Origin: an uncultured Bacilli bacterium
GTDB lineage: Bacteria; Bacillota_I; Bacilli_A; RFN20; CAG-631
Reading direction: 5' to 3'
Length of the DNA stretch: 28,709 nt
NCBI GenBank assembly: GCA_934202505.1
Contig: CAKPXW010000008.1
Location: forward strand, 1-28,709
Positions 14,631-22,245 of this stretch are shown here, piece by piece. The translations under genes were made by a program, and so were the position numbers. Positions within the stretch are counted from its first letter, which is position 1. Each line of letters begins with the position of its first letter. The notes below the pieces were generated by a model. It had not been told where the DNA came from. It saw only the letters and a list, made by a program, of their open reading frames with translations, and searched no databases.

Positions 14631-17012
14631 TTAGTTAATGCTTTCTATGAATTTTTTAATGTCACTAACATTTTCAAAACGATCATAAGAAGAGCCATTT
14701 GGAACTAATAGAGTTGGTGCTTTTTTAATTTGATATTTATAAGTTAAATCTTTTTCTTCTTCAGCATCAATAACTGTATAAGAAATATGAGCTTTATCTA
14801 ATAACATTTTTGCCATTTTACAATTTGGACATGTTTTTGTAGTGAAAATTAAAATTCCTTCATTTTTATTTTCACAAGAGCATGTTTTTTCTTTAGCATT
14901 TTCTTCTACATGTTCTGTATGTGCTTTCTTTTTTAAAATAGAAGTATCAATATTATATGTTTTTCTTTCTTTGAATTCTTCAGCTTTACCATCATTCCAG
15001 TTTTGTACAGGACGATAGTAGCCAGTAATTCTACTATAAACTTCAGTTTTAGCCCCACAAATTGGACAAACATATTGTTCACCAGCTAAGTATCCATGAG
15101 CTTGACATACTGAATATGTTGGTGAAATTGTATAATAAGGTAATTTATAATTTTCAGCAATTTTTCTTACAAGATTTGCACAAGCTTTCCAAGAAGGTAA
15201 TTTTTGACCTAAGAAAGCATGGAATACAGTTCCTGAAGTATATAAAGTTTGTAATTCATCTTGAACATCTAAAGCTGTAAATATATCATCAGTATATCCT
15301 ACAGGTAGATGAGAACTATTAGTGTAGTATGGAGTTTTAGATGCATCAGAAGCAGTAATGATATCTGGATAATTTTTCTTATCATGTTTAGCTAATCTAA
15401 ATGCAGTTGATTCAGCTGGAGTGGCTTCAAGGTTATATAAATCACCATATTCTTCTTGATAATCAGATAATTTATTACGCATAAAGTTTAAAACATCTTT
15501 AGCAAATTCTTGGGCTTCTTTGTGTGTTAAATCGCATTTTAACCAAGAAGCATTTAAGCAAGCTTCATTCATACCAACTAGGCCGATTGTTGAAAAGTGG
15601 TTTGCAAAAGTGCCAAGATATCTTTTTGTATATGGATATAATCCAGCTTCTAATAATTTAGTAATTACATTTCTTTTAATTTTTAAAGATCTTGCAGATA
15701 TATCCATCATTTTAGTAAGTCTTGCATAGAATTCATCTTTATTTTTAGAAAGATAAGCTATTTTTGGTAAATTAATAGTAACTACACCAACTGAGCCTGT
15801 AGATTCACCACTTCCAAAAAATCCTCCTGATTTCTTTCTAAGTTCACGTAAATCTAGTCTTAAACGACAGCACATTGAACGTACATCACTAGGTTCCATA
15901 TCACTATTTATATAGTTAGAGAAATATGGTGTACCATATTTAGCTGTCATTTCAAACAATAATCTATTATTTTCTGTATCTGACCAATCAAAATTCTTAG
16001 TAATTGAATATGTTGGAATTGGATATTGGAATCCACGACCGTTAGCATCACCTTCAATCATAATTTCAATGAAGGCTTTATTTATCATCGCCATTTCTTC
16101 AATACAATCTTTATATTTGAAGTTTTGTTCAACTCCACCAACAATAGCATTTAATTCTGCTAAGTCGTTTGGAACAGTCCAGTCTAATGTAATATTAGTA
16201 AATGGAGCTTGTGTTCCCCAACGAGAAGGAGTATTAACACCATAGACAAATGATTGAATACATTGTTTTACTTCTTTATATGTTAAATGATCTTTTTTAA
16301 CAAATGGAGCAAGATATGTATCAAATGAAGAGAAAGCTTGAGCTCCTGCCCATTCATTTTGCATTATTCCTAAAAAGTTTGTCATTTGGTTACATAAAGT
16401 TGAAAGATGAGAAGCAGGTGAAGAAGTGATTTTTCCAGGAATACCCCCTAATCCTTCAACTATTAGTTGCTTTAAAGACCATCCTGCACAATATCCAGTA
16501 AGCATAGATAAATCGTGAATATGGATATCTGCATTTCTATGAGCTTGAGCAATTTCTGAATCATAGATTTCAGATAGCCAATAATTAGCTGTAATGGCTC
16601 CTGAATTTGATAAAATAAGTCCACCTACAGAATAAGTAACAGTAGAATTTTCTTTAACTCTCCAGTCATTTATTTGTAAATAATTATTTACAGTAGATTT
16701 ATAGTCAAGTAATGTCTCTTTAGCATTACGAATATTTTCATGTTGTTTACGATATAAGATATAAGATTTTGCTACATCAATAAAGCTTGCTTGAATTAAA
16801 ACAATTTCAACTGCATCTTGAATATCTTCTACAGCAATTGTATTTTTTACTATTTTATCTTCAAAAGTAGCTGTTACTCTTAAAGATAATAGTTGAATCA
16901 TTTCACTTGCATAATTTCTTCCTACAGAAATAAAGGCTTTTTCTATGGCCCTTTCTATTTTATGAATATCAAAGTCAACAACACTACCATCTCTTTTTGT
17001 TACATTAAACAT
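14631..17012 (-). CDS. nrdD: Anaerobic (class III) ribonucleoside-triphosphate reductase with fused C-terminal redoxin
   Basis: It reduces ribonucleoside triphosphates to deoxy forms without oxygen, using a glycyl radical. The 793 residues contain an ATP-cone (1-95), the catalytic barrel with 'GYCAGWSLKQL' and 'RSMCCRLRLDLREL', a C-terminal zinc site ('VCQAHGYLAGEQYVCPICG') and the glycyl-radical loop 'RITGYYRP' with Gly664 (codon 15021-15023). A Lys/Glu-rich linker follows (about 694-718, containing CSC). Then comes a ~75-residue thioredoxin/glutaredoxin-like domain (719-793) with 'FTTKTCPNCKMAK' and the cis-Pro loop 'KKAPTLLV'. Most NrdD proteins end near residue 700-720, so the redoxin is an extension. 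The NrdG activase is not in the window. GGGAGGA at 17019-17025 supports the start. Confidence 0.95.
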   Translation of the reverse strand: MFNVTKRDGSVVDFDIHKIERAIEKAFISVGRNYASEMIQLLSLRVTATFEDKIVKNTIAVEDIQDAVEIVLIQASFIDVAKSYILYRKQHENIRNAKETLLDYKSTVNNYLQINDWRVKENSTVTYSVGGLILSNSGAITANYWLSEIYDSEIAQAHRNADIHIHDLSMLTGYCAGWSLKQLIVEGLGGIPGKITSSPASHLSTLCNQMTNFLGIMQNEWAGAQAFSSFDTYLAPFVKKDHLTYKEVKQCIQSFVYGVNTPSRWGTQAPFTNITLDWTVPNDLAELNAIVGGVEQNFKYKDCIEEMAMINKAFIEIMIEGDANGRGFQYPIPTYSITKNFDWSDTENNRLLFEMTAKYGTPYFSNYINSDMEPSDVRSMCCRLRLDLRELRKKSGGFFGSGESTGSVGVVTINLPKIAYLSKNKDEFYARLTKMMDISARSLKIKRNVITKLLEAGLYPYTKRYLGTFANHFSTIGLVGMNEACLNASWLKCDLTHKEAQEFAKDVLNFMRNKLSDYQEEYGDLYNLEATPAESTAFRLAKHDKKNYPDIITASDASKTPYYTNSSHLPVGYTDDIFTALDVQDELQTLYTSGTVFHAFLGQKLPSWKACANLVRKIAENYKLPYYTISPTYSVCQAHGYLAGEQYVCPICGAKTEVYSRITGYYRPVQNWNDGKAEEFKERKTYNIDTSILKKKAHTEHVEENAKEKTCSCENKNEGILIFTTKTCPNCKMAKMLLDKAHISYTVIDAEEEKDLTYKYQIKKAPTLLVPNGSSYDRFENVSDIKKFIESIN

Positions 17013-17055
17013 AGTTAATCCTCCCTAAAATTAATTTTTGTTTTTATGTTCTTGT

Positions 17056-17061
17056 ATTATA
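17056..17061 (-). promoter_or_regulatory. Extended -10 box of the nrdD-trxB promoter
   Basis: On the minus strand the sequence reads TGCTATAAT, an extended -10 element, giving a start near 17049 and a 5' leader of about 37 nt. The -35 region is poor (CAAAAT at 17079-17084), as is usual for promoters that need an activator at the -35 site. Confidence 0.65.
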
Positions 17062-17082
17062 GCAAAAAATACAAAAAAATTT

Positions 17083-17098
17083 TGTGACATTTTTCACT
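17083..17098 (-). promoter_or_regulatory. FNR/CRP-family operator upstream of nrdD
   Basis: The plus strand reads TGTGA (17083-17087), six bases, then TCACT (17094-17098). This is the near-palindromic CRP/FNR-family site and matches the form reported for Bacillus subtilis Fnr. Its centre lies 41.5 bp upstream of the start predicted from the -10 box, the classical position for class II activation by these regulators. The regulator gene itself is not in the window. Confidence 0.55.
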
Positions 17099-17231
17099 AT
17101 TTTTATTGACATATTTATATCAGTTAGTTTTGAATGTATAGCTGATAACACGTCTAGATTTATTATACATACTTTGCCAATAAAAGTGTATATAATTTTC
17201 ATAAAATTTATAAATAAAATGTTTAAAAAAA

Positions 17232-17261
17232 AAGACTTGCAAAATTTGTTTTACAAGCCTT
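17232..17261 (-). terminator. Terminator of the dagK-plsC unit
   Basis: On the minus strand the arms AAGGCTTGTAAAA and TTTTGCAAGTCTT pair over 13 bp with two G-T wobbles and a 4-nt loop. A run of T follows (17225-17233). It lies just past the plsC stop at 17271. Confidence 0.85.
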
Positions 17262-17270
17262 CTTAATATT

Positions 17271-18008
17271 TTAAGTAATGTCTTTTATATCAATATTATA
17301 ATTATCATGAATGTCGTTAATAATTCTTTGTTTAATTAAAAAAGCAATCTCTTTTCTACTTAAATCTTTATATTGATTATAAGTTATTGGTTCTAAAAAA
17401 TTAACATAACAAGTAACTTTCTTTAAAGAATTTTTTCCATATACTTTATAAGTGTCTACTAATGAAATTGGAACGATAGGACATTTACTGTCATTTAAAA
17501 AACTCATACAACCGGTATTGAAATTTTTAATTTCATCAACTTCTTTACCACGCCATTCACCTTCTGGGAAAATAAGATAATGTGATCCATTTTTAATTTC
17601 TTTACCTATTTGAATAAATGTATTAACACTTTCACGTGGTTTATTCATATTTAATCTTTTAGAATTTGTAAGTTCTATTAATTGATTTAACATTGGTGCA
17701 TGTGATCTTTCATCTTTAATAACAATAGATAAAGGATTACTATGAGCATTAATTACTGCTAAAGCATCAAATTTACTTTGATGATTAGGGTACATAACAT
17801 ATCCTTGGTCTTTAGGAAGATTTTCTTCCCCTTTTGTTATAACTTTAACCCTACTTAATTTTGCTATTTTAATTACTACATGACGACAATAATCATACTT
17901 AAAATTTTCATCAAGAGTATCTTTAATTCTTGTATAATGAATCAATTTTATTAAAAAGACACTTGCCGTTATGAGATGACAAAATATTACAACAAAAAAT
18001 CTAAGCAT
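17271..18008 (-). CDS. plsC: 1-acyl-sn-glycerol-3-phosphate acyltransferase (PlsC family), copy 2
   Basis: A 245-residue membrane-associated acyltransferase that probably makes phosphatidic acid. It has an N-terminal hydrophobic segment (residues 2-22), the HX4D motif in 'PNHQSKFDALAV', 'NMNKPRESV' in place of the usual acceptor-binding block, and 'LIFPEGEWRG', where the family commonly has FPEGTRS. The start codon at 18008 has AAGGA upstream and sits 8 bp after the dagK stop. The pairing with a diacylglycerol kinase homologue suggests recycling of diacylglycerol/phosphatidic acid. It is diverged from the plus-strand copy at 5425, so the two may differ in acyl or acceptor specificity. Confidence 0.87.
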   Translation of the reverse strand: MLRFFVVIFCHLITASVFLIKLIHYTRIKDTLDENFKYDYCRHVVIKIAKLSRVKVITKGEENLPKDQGYVMYPNHQSKFDALAVINAHSNPLSIVIKDERSHAPMLNQLIELTNSKRLNMNKPRESVNTFIQIGKEIKNGSHYLIFPEGEWRGKEVDEIKNFNTGCMSFLNDSKCPIVPISLVDTYKVYGKNSLKKVTCYVNFLEPITYNQYKDLSRKEIAFLIKQRIINDIHDNYNIDIKDIT

Positions 18009-18016
18009 TATATTCC

Positions 18017-18865
18017 TTATTTAGAGAAAACTTCATATCTTGTTACACCAAGAATAGTTTCTCCATCAACTTGTAAAGATGTAGGACGATCAAATTCTAC
18101 TAAAATATGGTGACCTTTGTTAATATCAATCATTTCAGTGTGTTTAATATGTTCACCTTTGAAAATTGAAGGAAATACCATCAATGTTTTTAATTTTCCA
18201 GCTTTATGCATAACAACATTTGTTACATAGTTATCTTTGTCATGTCTATCTTGATTTGGAGCTACCATCATACCTCCACCATAATATTTGCCTTTCATGG
18301 TTGGAGCAAGCCATACGCCTTTATAATGCTTTACTTGTCCATCAATAGTAATTGTAGCATTTGGTCTTTTATAGTGGAACAATAAGCCTTTAATAGCAAT
18401 GGCTGTATAATTAATTGGCTTATTAGATTTTGCTTTTAATTTATCGCCAACTTCACAACAATAACCATCAATACCATACCCTATTCCATTAATGAAATAA
18501 TATTTTTTTTCATTAACAATTACATAGGGTAAATTTTTGATGTATCCATTTAAACAAATTTTATTTTCCTTTATTTCATTTTTAATATCATTTATAAAAT
18601 CATTGCCTGTTCCTGATGAATAATAGTACACTTTACAAGGAAGTTCTCTATTATTTAACTTATTAATAAAATGATTTAAAGTTCCATCACCACCAATTAA
18701 AACAATCTCATCATTATTGGTAATTTTATTTAATGTGTCTTCATATTTTTTTTCATCAAATACATCTATTAATTGATAGTAGCTTCCATAATTAGCTAAA
18801 ATTTCTTTAATCTTTGAATTGTTTTGTCCATTATTGGATTTATTATTTACAAAAATAAAATTCAT
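18017..18865 (-). CDS. dagK: Diacylglycerol/lipid kinase (DagK/YegS family)
   Basis: It likely phosphorylates diacylglycerol to phosphatidic acid, returning lipid by-products to phospholipid synthesis. The 282 residues begin with 'FVNNKSNNGQNNSKI', which is the family's 'NP.SG.g' position but without the usual Pro. The nucleotide-binding 'IVLIGGDGTLNHFINKL' (GGDGT) and 'YYSSGTGNDF' (the GTxNDFA motif) follow, and 'FINGIGYGIDGYCC' matches the family core. The start at 18865 has AAGGAGA upstream. It is the first gene of a two-gene unit with plsC copy 2. The sequence does not show whether it acts on diacylglycerol or another lipid. Confidence 0.88.
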   Translation of the reverse strand: MNFIFVNNKSNNGQNNSKIKEILANYGSYYQLIDVFDEKKYEDTLNKITNNDEIVLIGGDGTLNHFINKLNNRELPCKVYYYSSGTGNDFINDIKNEIKENKICLNGYIKNLPYVIVNEKKYYFINGIGYGIDGYCCEVGDKLKAKSNKPINYTAIAIKGLLFHYKRPNATITIDGQVKHYKGVWLAPTMKGKYYGGGMMVAPNQDRHDKDNYVTNVVMHKAGKLKTLMVFPSIFKGEHIKHTEMIDINKGHHILVEFDRPTSLQVDGETILGVTRYEVFSK

Positions 18866-18894
18866 AGTTATTCTCCTTTTGTTAATACAATTTT

Positions 18895-18900
18895 ATTATA
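18895..18900 (-). promoter_or_regulatory. Likely -10 box for dagK-plsC
   Basis: A perfect TATAAT on the minus strand lies 29 bp ahead of the dagK start codon. The -35 region is an uninformative T run that overlaps the AT-only palindrome at 18902-18927. Confidence 0.5.
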
Positions 18901-18901
18901 C

Positions 18902-18927
18902 AATATTTTTTATAAATAAAAAATATT
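18902..18927. repeat. Perfect AT-only inverted repeat between the nucleotidase gene and dagK
   Basis: The arms AATATTTTTTAT (18902-18913) and ATAAAAAATATT (18916-18927) are exact reverse complements with 2 bp between them. It contains no G or C, so hairpin stability is low. It may help end the upstream nucleotidase transcript or overlap the dagK promoter. Confidence 0.5.
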
Positions 18928-18943
18928 AATTTTTGCTAACATG

Positions 18944-20560
18944 TTAATAAACAGTAATTTCTTTTTGATTTTTTAAATATTTAACAATTATGTCAACAGA
19001 ATATGTTTCAATTGTTGCTAAAATATTTTCTTCTTTAAATGATGGAAAATAGTCATACGCACGTTTATAATTTTTATGAAATAGAACATAATCTATACAA
19101 GCAATAGTATAATATTTATTATCTTCAAAAGTAATATTATCTTTTGTATAACAATAATTATATTGCAATTCATTATTGATATCTATTCCCTTAATATTTT
19201 TGGCTATAATTGTATAATTTGTAAAAGGAAAAGCATTAAAAATATCTTCATATGTTAAACTTCCAGTAGCAAGACTTGAACGTGAACCATTATTCATAAC
19301 AATGTCAACATCATATTGTTCCATTAAATCACTATATGTTTCATATGTGGCTTTAGCAAGCAAAGTACCAGCTTTACTTTTTGGAATAGAGGAATATGTG
19401 CTTGAATAGTTTATTTTGCCAATTGTTTCTTTTATAATTTCCTTATAATTATCATCAAGATATTTATCAATTATTTTATCAATATTAGGATTACTATCAT
19501 AAGATGACATTTGATACTTTCCAAGATCACCTTCAGATAATGTAGTTGTAACATTTCCATTTTCATAAGTTAATTGAATATGTCCAATTTGTTTTCCATG
19601 TGCTCCTGCTTGAATAAAAGCAACACCATTATATTTATATTCTTCAACACTATGCGTATGGCCATTGAAAACAGCATCAACATATCTTTTATTTGATTTT
19701 GGACTTATTTTTGTTACTTCTTCTGGATCAGAAGAGTCATAATTTGCATGGTTTTCCCAAACTATAATTTCACATCCTTGGTCAATACGCAATTTATCAG
19801 ATAAATTTTGAACAATTTTAGTTGTTTCCATAAATGATAAATTCTTCCAATTTGAAGAAGTAATTGAAGTGTTTTGTGTGGAACCAATAGTTCCAATTAT
19901 ACCGATTTTTATTCCTTTTCTTTCAATAATTTTATACTCTTCTCCAAGAGAAGCTTTTTTTGTATAAGCGGGATATTCATATAAATTTGCACATAAAAAG
20001 CGACAGTTTTCAACTAATTCTTGATTTTCAAATATTTGGTTTACACCCCAATCGAATTCATGATTTCCTAGAGTCATTGTTTCACAATTCATAGCTTCCA
20101 TGCATTCAGTTAATAATTTTCCTTTATTATAAGATGATGAATATGTATCTTGCCATAAATCACCGTTATTTAAAAATACAAAGCCATCTTCATTATTATT
20201 TTTTAGTTCATTTAAATATGTAGATAATTTAGAAATTCCAGGTTCACCATTCATTAAATTTTCTTTAATTCTTCCATGAAAATCATTAATTGAATAAAAA
20301 TCTAATACTTTTGGAAAATCATCTTCATTATTAGAACTTTCAACATTACTAGAACTTTCAACATTACTAGAACTTTCAACATTACTAGAACTTTCAACAT
20401 TACTAGAACTTTCAACATTACTAGAACTTTCAATGTTGCTAGAACTTTCAATGTTACTAGAACTTTCAACATGACTAGAACTTTCACTTGTTTGTGTAAT
20501 AGAACAACTAACTATTGATAGAGCAAATAAATTTAATGTTAATAATAATTTTCTTTTCAA
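18944..20560 (-). CDS. Surface lipoprotein 5'-nucleotidase/metallophosphatase (UshA/YfkN family) with Ser-rich repeat
   Basis: A membrane-anchored extracellular nucleotidase likely to release nucleosides from nucleotides. The signal peptide ends in the lipobox IVSC. An eight-unit Ser/Asn/Val/Glu repeat (unit NVESSS) forms a stalk before the enzyme. Catalytic metal-site motifs follow: 'INDFHGRI', 'NNGDLWQDT', 'LGNHEFDWG', 'VWENHANY' and 'FNGHTHSVE'. The C-terminal nucleotide-binding domain has 'NNGSRSSLATGSLTYEDIF' and 'AFPFTNYTI'. I prefer the TTG at 20560, with GAGGTG six bases upstream, giving MKRKLLL. A GTG at 20567-20569 with an AGGA upstream is almost as good and adds three residues. It lies alone between two terminator-like elements. 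With pdp in the window, the cell could use the nucleosides released. Confidence 0.9.
   Translation of the reverse strand: MKRKLLLTLNLFALSIVSCSITQTSESSSHVESSSNIESSSNIESSSNVESSSNVESSSNVESSSNVESSSNVESSNNEDDFPKVLDFYSINDFHGRIKENLMNGEPGISKLSTYLNELKNNNEDGFVFLNNGDLWQDTYSSSYNKGKLLTECMEAMNCETMTLGNHEFDWGVNQIFENQELVENCRFLCANLYEYPAYTKKASLGEEYKIIERKGIKIGIIGTIGSTQNTSITSSNWKNLSFMETTKIVQNLSDKLRIDQGCEIIVWENHANYDSSDPEEVTKISPKSNKRYVDAVFNGHTHSVEEYKYNGVAFIQAGAHGKQIGHIQLTYENGNVTTTLSEGDLGKYQMSSYDSNPNIDKIIDKYLDDNYKEIIKETIGKINYSSTYSSIPKSKAGTLLAKATYETYSDLMEQYDVDIVMNNGSRSSLATGSLTYEDIFNAFPFTNYTIIAKNIKGIDINNELQYNYCYTKDNITFEDNKYYTIACIDYVLFHKNYKRAYDYFPSFKEENILATIETYSVDIIVKYLKNQKEITVY
20333..20485. repeat. 18-bp tandem repeat (8.5 copies) inside the nucleotidase lipoprotein gene
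   Basis: The unit AGAACTTTCAACATTACT repeats head to tail from 20333 with exact 18-bp periodicity. The first five copies are identical, the next three carry a few substitutions, and a half copy ends at 20485. Because 18 is a multiple of three, copy-number change lengthens or shortens the stalk by six residues and keeps the frame. Confidence 0.97.
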
Positions 20561-20604
20561 AATAAACACCTCTATTTCCTAAATATTTTACATGTTTTAC
20601 AAAA

Positions 20605-20626
20605 AAAAGGCAAATAAATGCCTTTT
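20605..20626 (-). terminator. Terminator of the DUF1846 gene
   Basis: Minus-strand arms AAAAGGCA and TGCCTTTT (plus-strand 20605-20612 and 20619-20626) enclose a 6-nt loop and are followed by a T run (20601-20608 read on the minus strand). It lies 9 bp past the stop of the DUF1846 gene. Confidence 0.85.
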
Positions 20627-20634
20627 AAATTATA

Positions 20635-22122
20635 TTAGTTTTTATTATATAGCCTTTTTGCATAACTAATAGGTTCTTCAGTAACATCAATGCCTAATTT
20701 TTTAAATGTATTCATATCAGATTCTGGAAGAATAATTGAAGAGTGAGCTTGAGCACCTTTTAATTTTGGAAGTTGTTTAAGTGCAAGTTCACAAAGTGAA
20801 TTAGTTGGGGCTTGAATTGCTAAAGATATTAAAACTTCTTCTGCATGAAGTTTTGGATTATGATTTTTTAAATCTTCTACTTTTAATTTTAAAATAGGAT
20901 CGATAACAGATGGTGAAATTAAAGGAATACTATCATCAATTTTTGCAAGTTTTTTTAATACATTAATAAGCAATGCAGAAGAAGATCTAAATAGTGATGA
21001 ATTTTTACCAGTAACAATTTTTCCATCATTTAGTTCTATTGCCATACAAGGAACATGCTCTTTTTCCGCTTTCATCAAACATGCCTTAACACATTTCCTA
21101 TCAGCAGTAGAAATTCCAAGTTGGTTCATTAACATTTCTTCTTTTTCAACACATTTATCATCAAACTTACCATAATAATTAAATTTTAATGCTTGATAAT
21201 ATCTTCTAATTATTTCATCTTTACTAGCTTTACAAGCAACATCATCATTTTTTATAGCATATCCTGCCATATTAACTCCCATATCTGTAGGAGAGTTATA
21301 TGGACTTTCTCCATAAATCTTTTCAAAAATTGCTTTTAGTAAGGGAAAAACTTCTACATCGCGATTATAATTTATAGCCATTTTTCCATAATGTTCTAAA
21401 TGATATGGATCAATCATATTTACATCATTTAAGTCTACAGTAGCAGCTTCATATGCTAAATTTACAGGATGCTTTAATGGTAAATTCCAAATAGGGAATG
21501 TTTCATATTTTGCATATCCTGTTCTAATTCCTTTTTTATTATCATGATATAATTGTGAAAGACAAGTTGCCATTTTTCCACTTCCTGGACCTGGAGCAGT
21601 GACAACGACAAATGGTCTGGTTGTTTCAATATATTCATTTTTACCAAGACCATCTTCAGATACAATTAGAGGAATATTTTGTGGATATCCATTTATTTTA
21701 TAATGCTTATAAGTTGCAATATCATTATTTTTTAATTTTTTAATAAAATTTTCAATAATACTTGATTCATTATAAAAAGAAAATACGACACTACTAACAT
21801 ATAATCCTGCTTCTTTAAAAGCATCAATTAGTCTTTCTACTTCGGCTTGATAGGTAATTCCACTATCGCCTCTTACTTTATTTGATTGGATATCTTCAGA
21901 ATTAACTACAATAACAATTTCAGCTTTGTCTTTAATGCCAAGTAACATAGAAAGCTTACTATCAGGTTTAAAACCTGGTAATACTCTTGAAGCATGATAG
22001 TCATCAAAAAGTTTGCCTCCGAATTCAATATAAAGTTTTTCACCAAAATATTCTGTCCTTTTTTTTATTTCTTGACGTTGAATTTTTAAATAATAATCAT
22101 TATCAAAAGCTAACTTTTTCAT
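20635..22122 (-). CDS. DUF1846/UPF0371 family protein
   Basis: A 495-residue cytoplasmic protein matching the DUF1846 (UPF0371) family in length and features. No biochemical role can be given from the sequence. Visible features are the N-terminal 'YLKIQRQEIKKR' and 'KLYIEFGGKLFDDYHASRVL', a glycine-rich 'VVTAPGPGSGKMATCLSQLY' that looks like a nucleotide-binding loop, 'SPTDMGVNMAGYAI', and a C-terminal 'LHAEEVLISLAIQAPTNSL'. The start at 22122 is chosen because AAGGAG lies eight bases upstream; an in-frame start at 22152 lacks a site and overlaps the -10 box. It is transcribed alone. Confidence 0.88.
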   Translation of the reverse strand: MKKLAFDNDYYLKIQRQEIKKRTEYFGEKLYIEFGGKLFDDYHASRVLPGFKPDSKLSMLLGIKDKAEIVIVVNSEDIQSNKVRGDSGITYQAEVERLIDAFKEAGLYVSSVVFSFYNESSIIENFIKKLKNNDIATYKHYKINGYPQNIPLIVSEDGLGKNEYIETTRPFVVVTAPGPGSGKMATCLSQLYHDNKKGIRTGYAKYETFPIWNLPLKHPVNLAYEAATVDLNDVNMIDPYHLEHYGKMAINYNRDVEVFPLLKAIFEKIYGESPYNSPTDMGVNMAGYAIKNDDVACKASKDEIIRRYYQALKFNYYGKFDDKCVEKEEMLMNQLGISTADRKCVKACLMKAEKEHVPCMAIELNDGKIVTGKNSSLFRSSSALLINVLKKLAKIDDSIPLISPSVIDPILKLKVEDLKNHNPKLHAEEVLISLAIQAPTNSLCELALKQLPKLKGAQAHSSIILPESDMNTFKKLGIDVTEEPISYAKRLYNKN

Positions 22123-22150
22123 TTTTCTACTCCTTACAAACAATGAAATC

Positions 22151-22156
22151 ATTATA
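22151..22156 (-). promoter_or_regulatory. Likely -10 box for the DUF1846 gene
   Basis: A perfect TATAAT on the minus strand lies 28 bp ahead of the chosen start codon. The -35 region at the expected distance is TTTTTA and is not convincing. Confidence 0.45.
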
Positions 22157-22225
22157 ACTTATTTCTAAGTAAATAAAAATAATAAAATTAAAATAAAAAA
22201 ATATTTATTATCAATTTAAATAAAA

Positions 22226-22245
22226 AAACTATCTGTAGATAGTTT
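22226..22245 (-). terminator. Terminator of the XRE regulator gene
   Basis: Minus-strand arms AAACTATC and GATAGTTT (plus-strand 22226-22233 and 22238-22245) pair with a 4-nt loop. A run of seven T follows (22222-22228 read on the minus strand). It overlaps the last bases of the coding region at 22244. Confidence 0.8.

Noticed and set aside
17084..17266. A 60-codon plus-strand open frame between nrdD and plsC
   Set aside because: It overlaps the nrdD operator region and a minus-strand terminator and consists of AT-rich, hydrophobic low-complexity sequence. No ribosome binding site is visible.
20333..20485. Possible CRISPR array
   Set aside because: The 18-bp units are contiguous with no spacers and encode a Ser-rich peptide in frame, so this is a coding minisatellite.
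20302..20487. A 61-codon open frame made of repeated Met-Leu-Lys-Val-Leu units
   Set aside because: It is an alternate frame of the 18-bp tandem repeat inside the nucleotidase lipoprotein gene. It has no ribosome binding site and its composition is dictated by the repeat.
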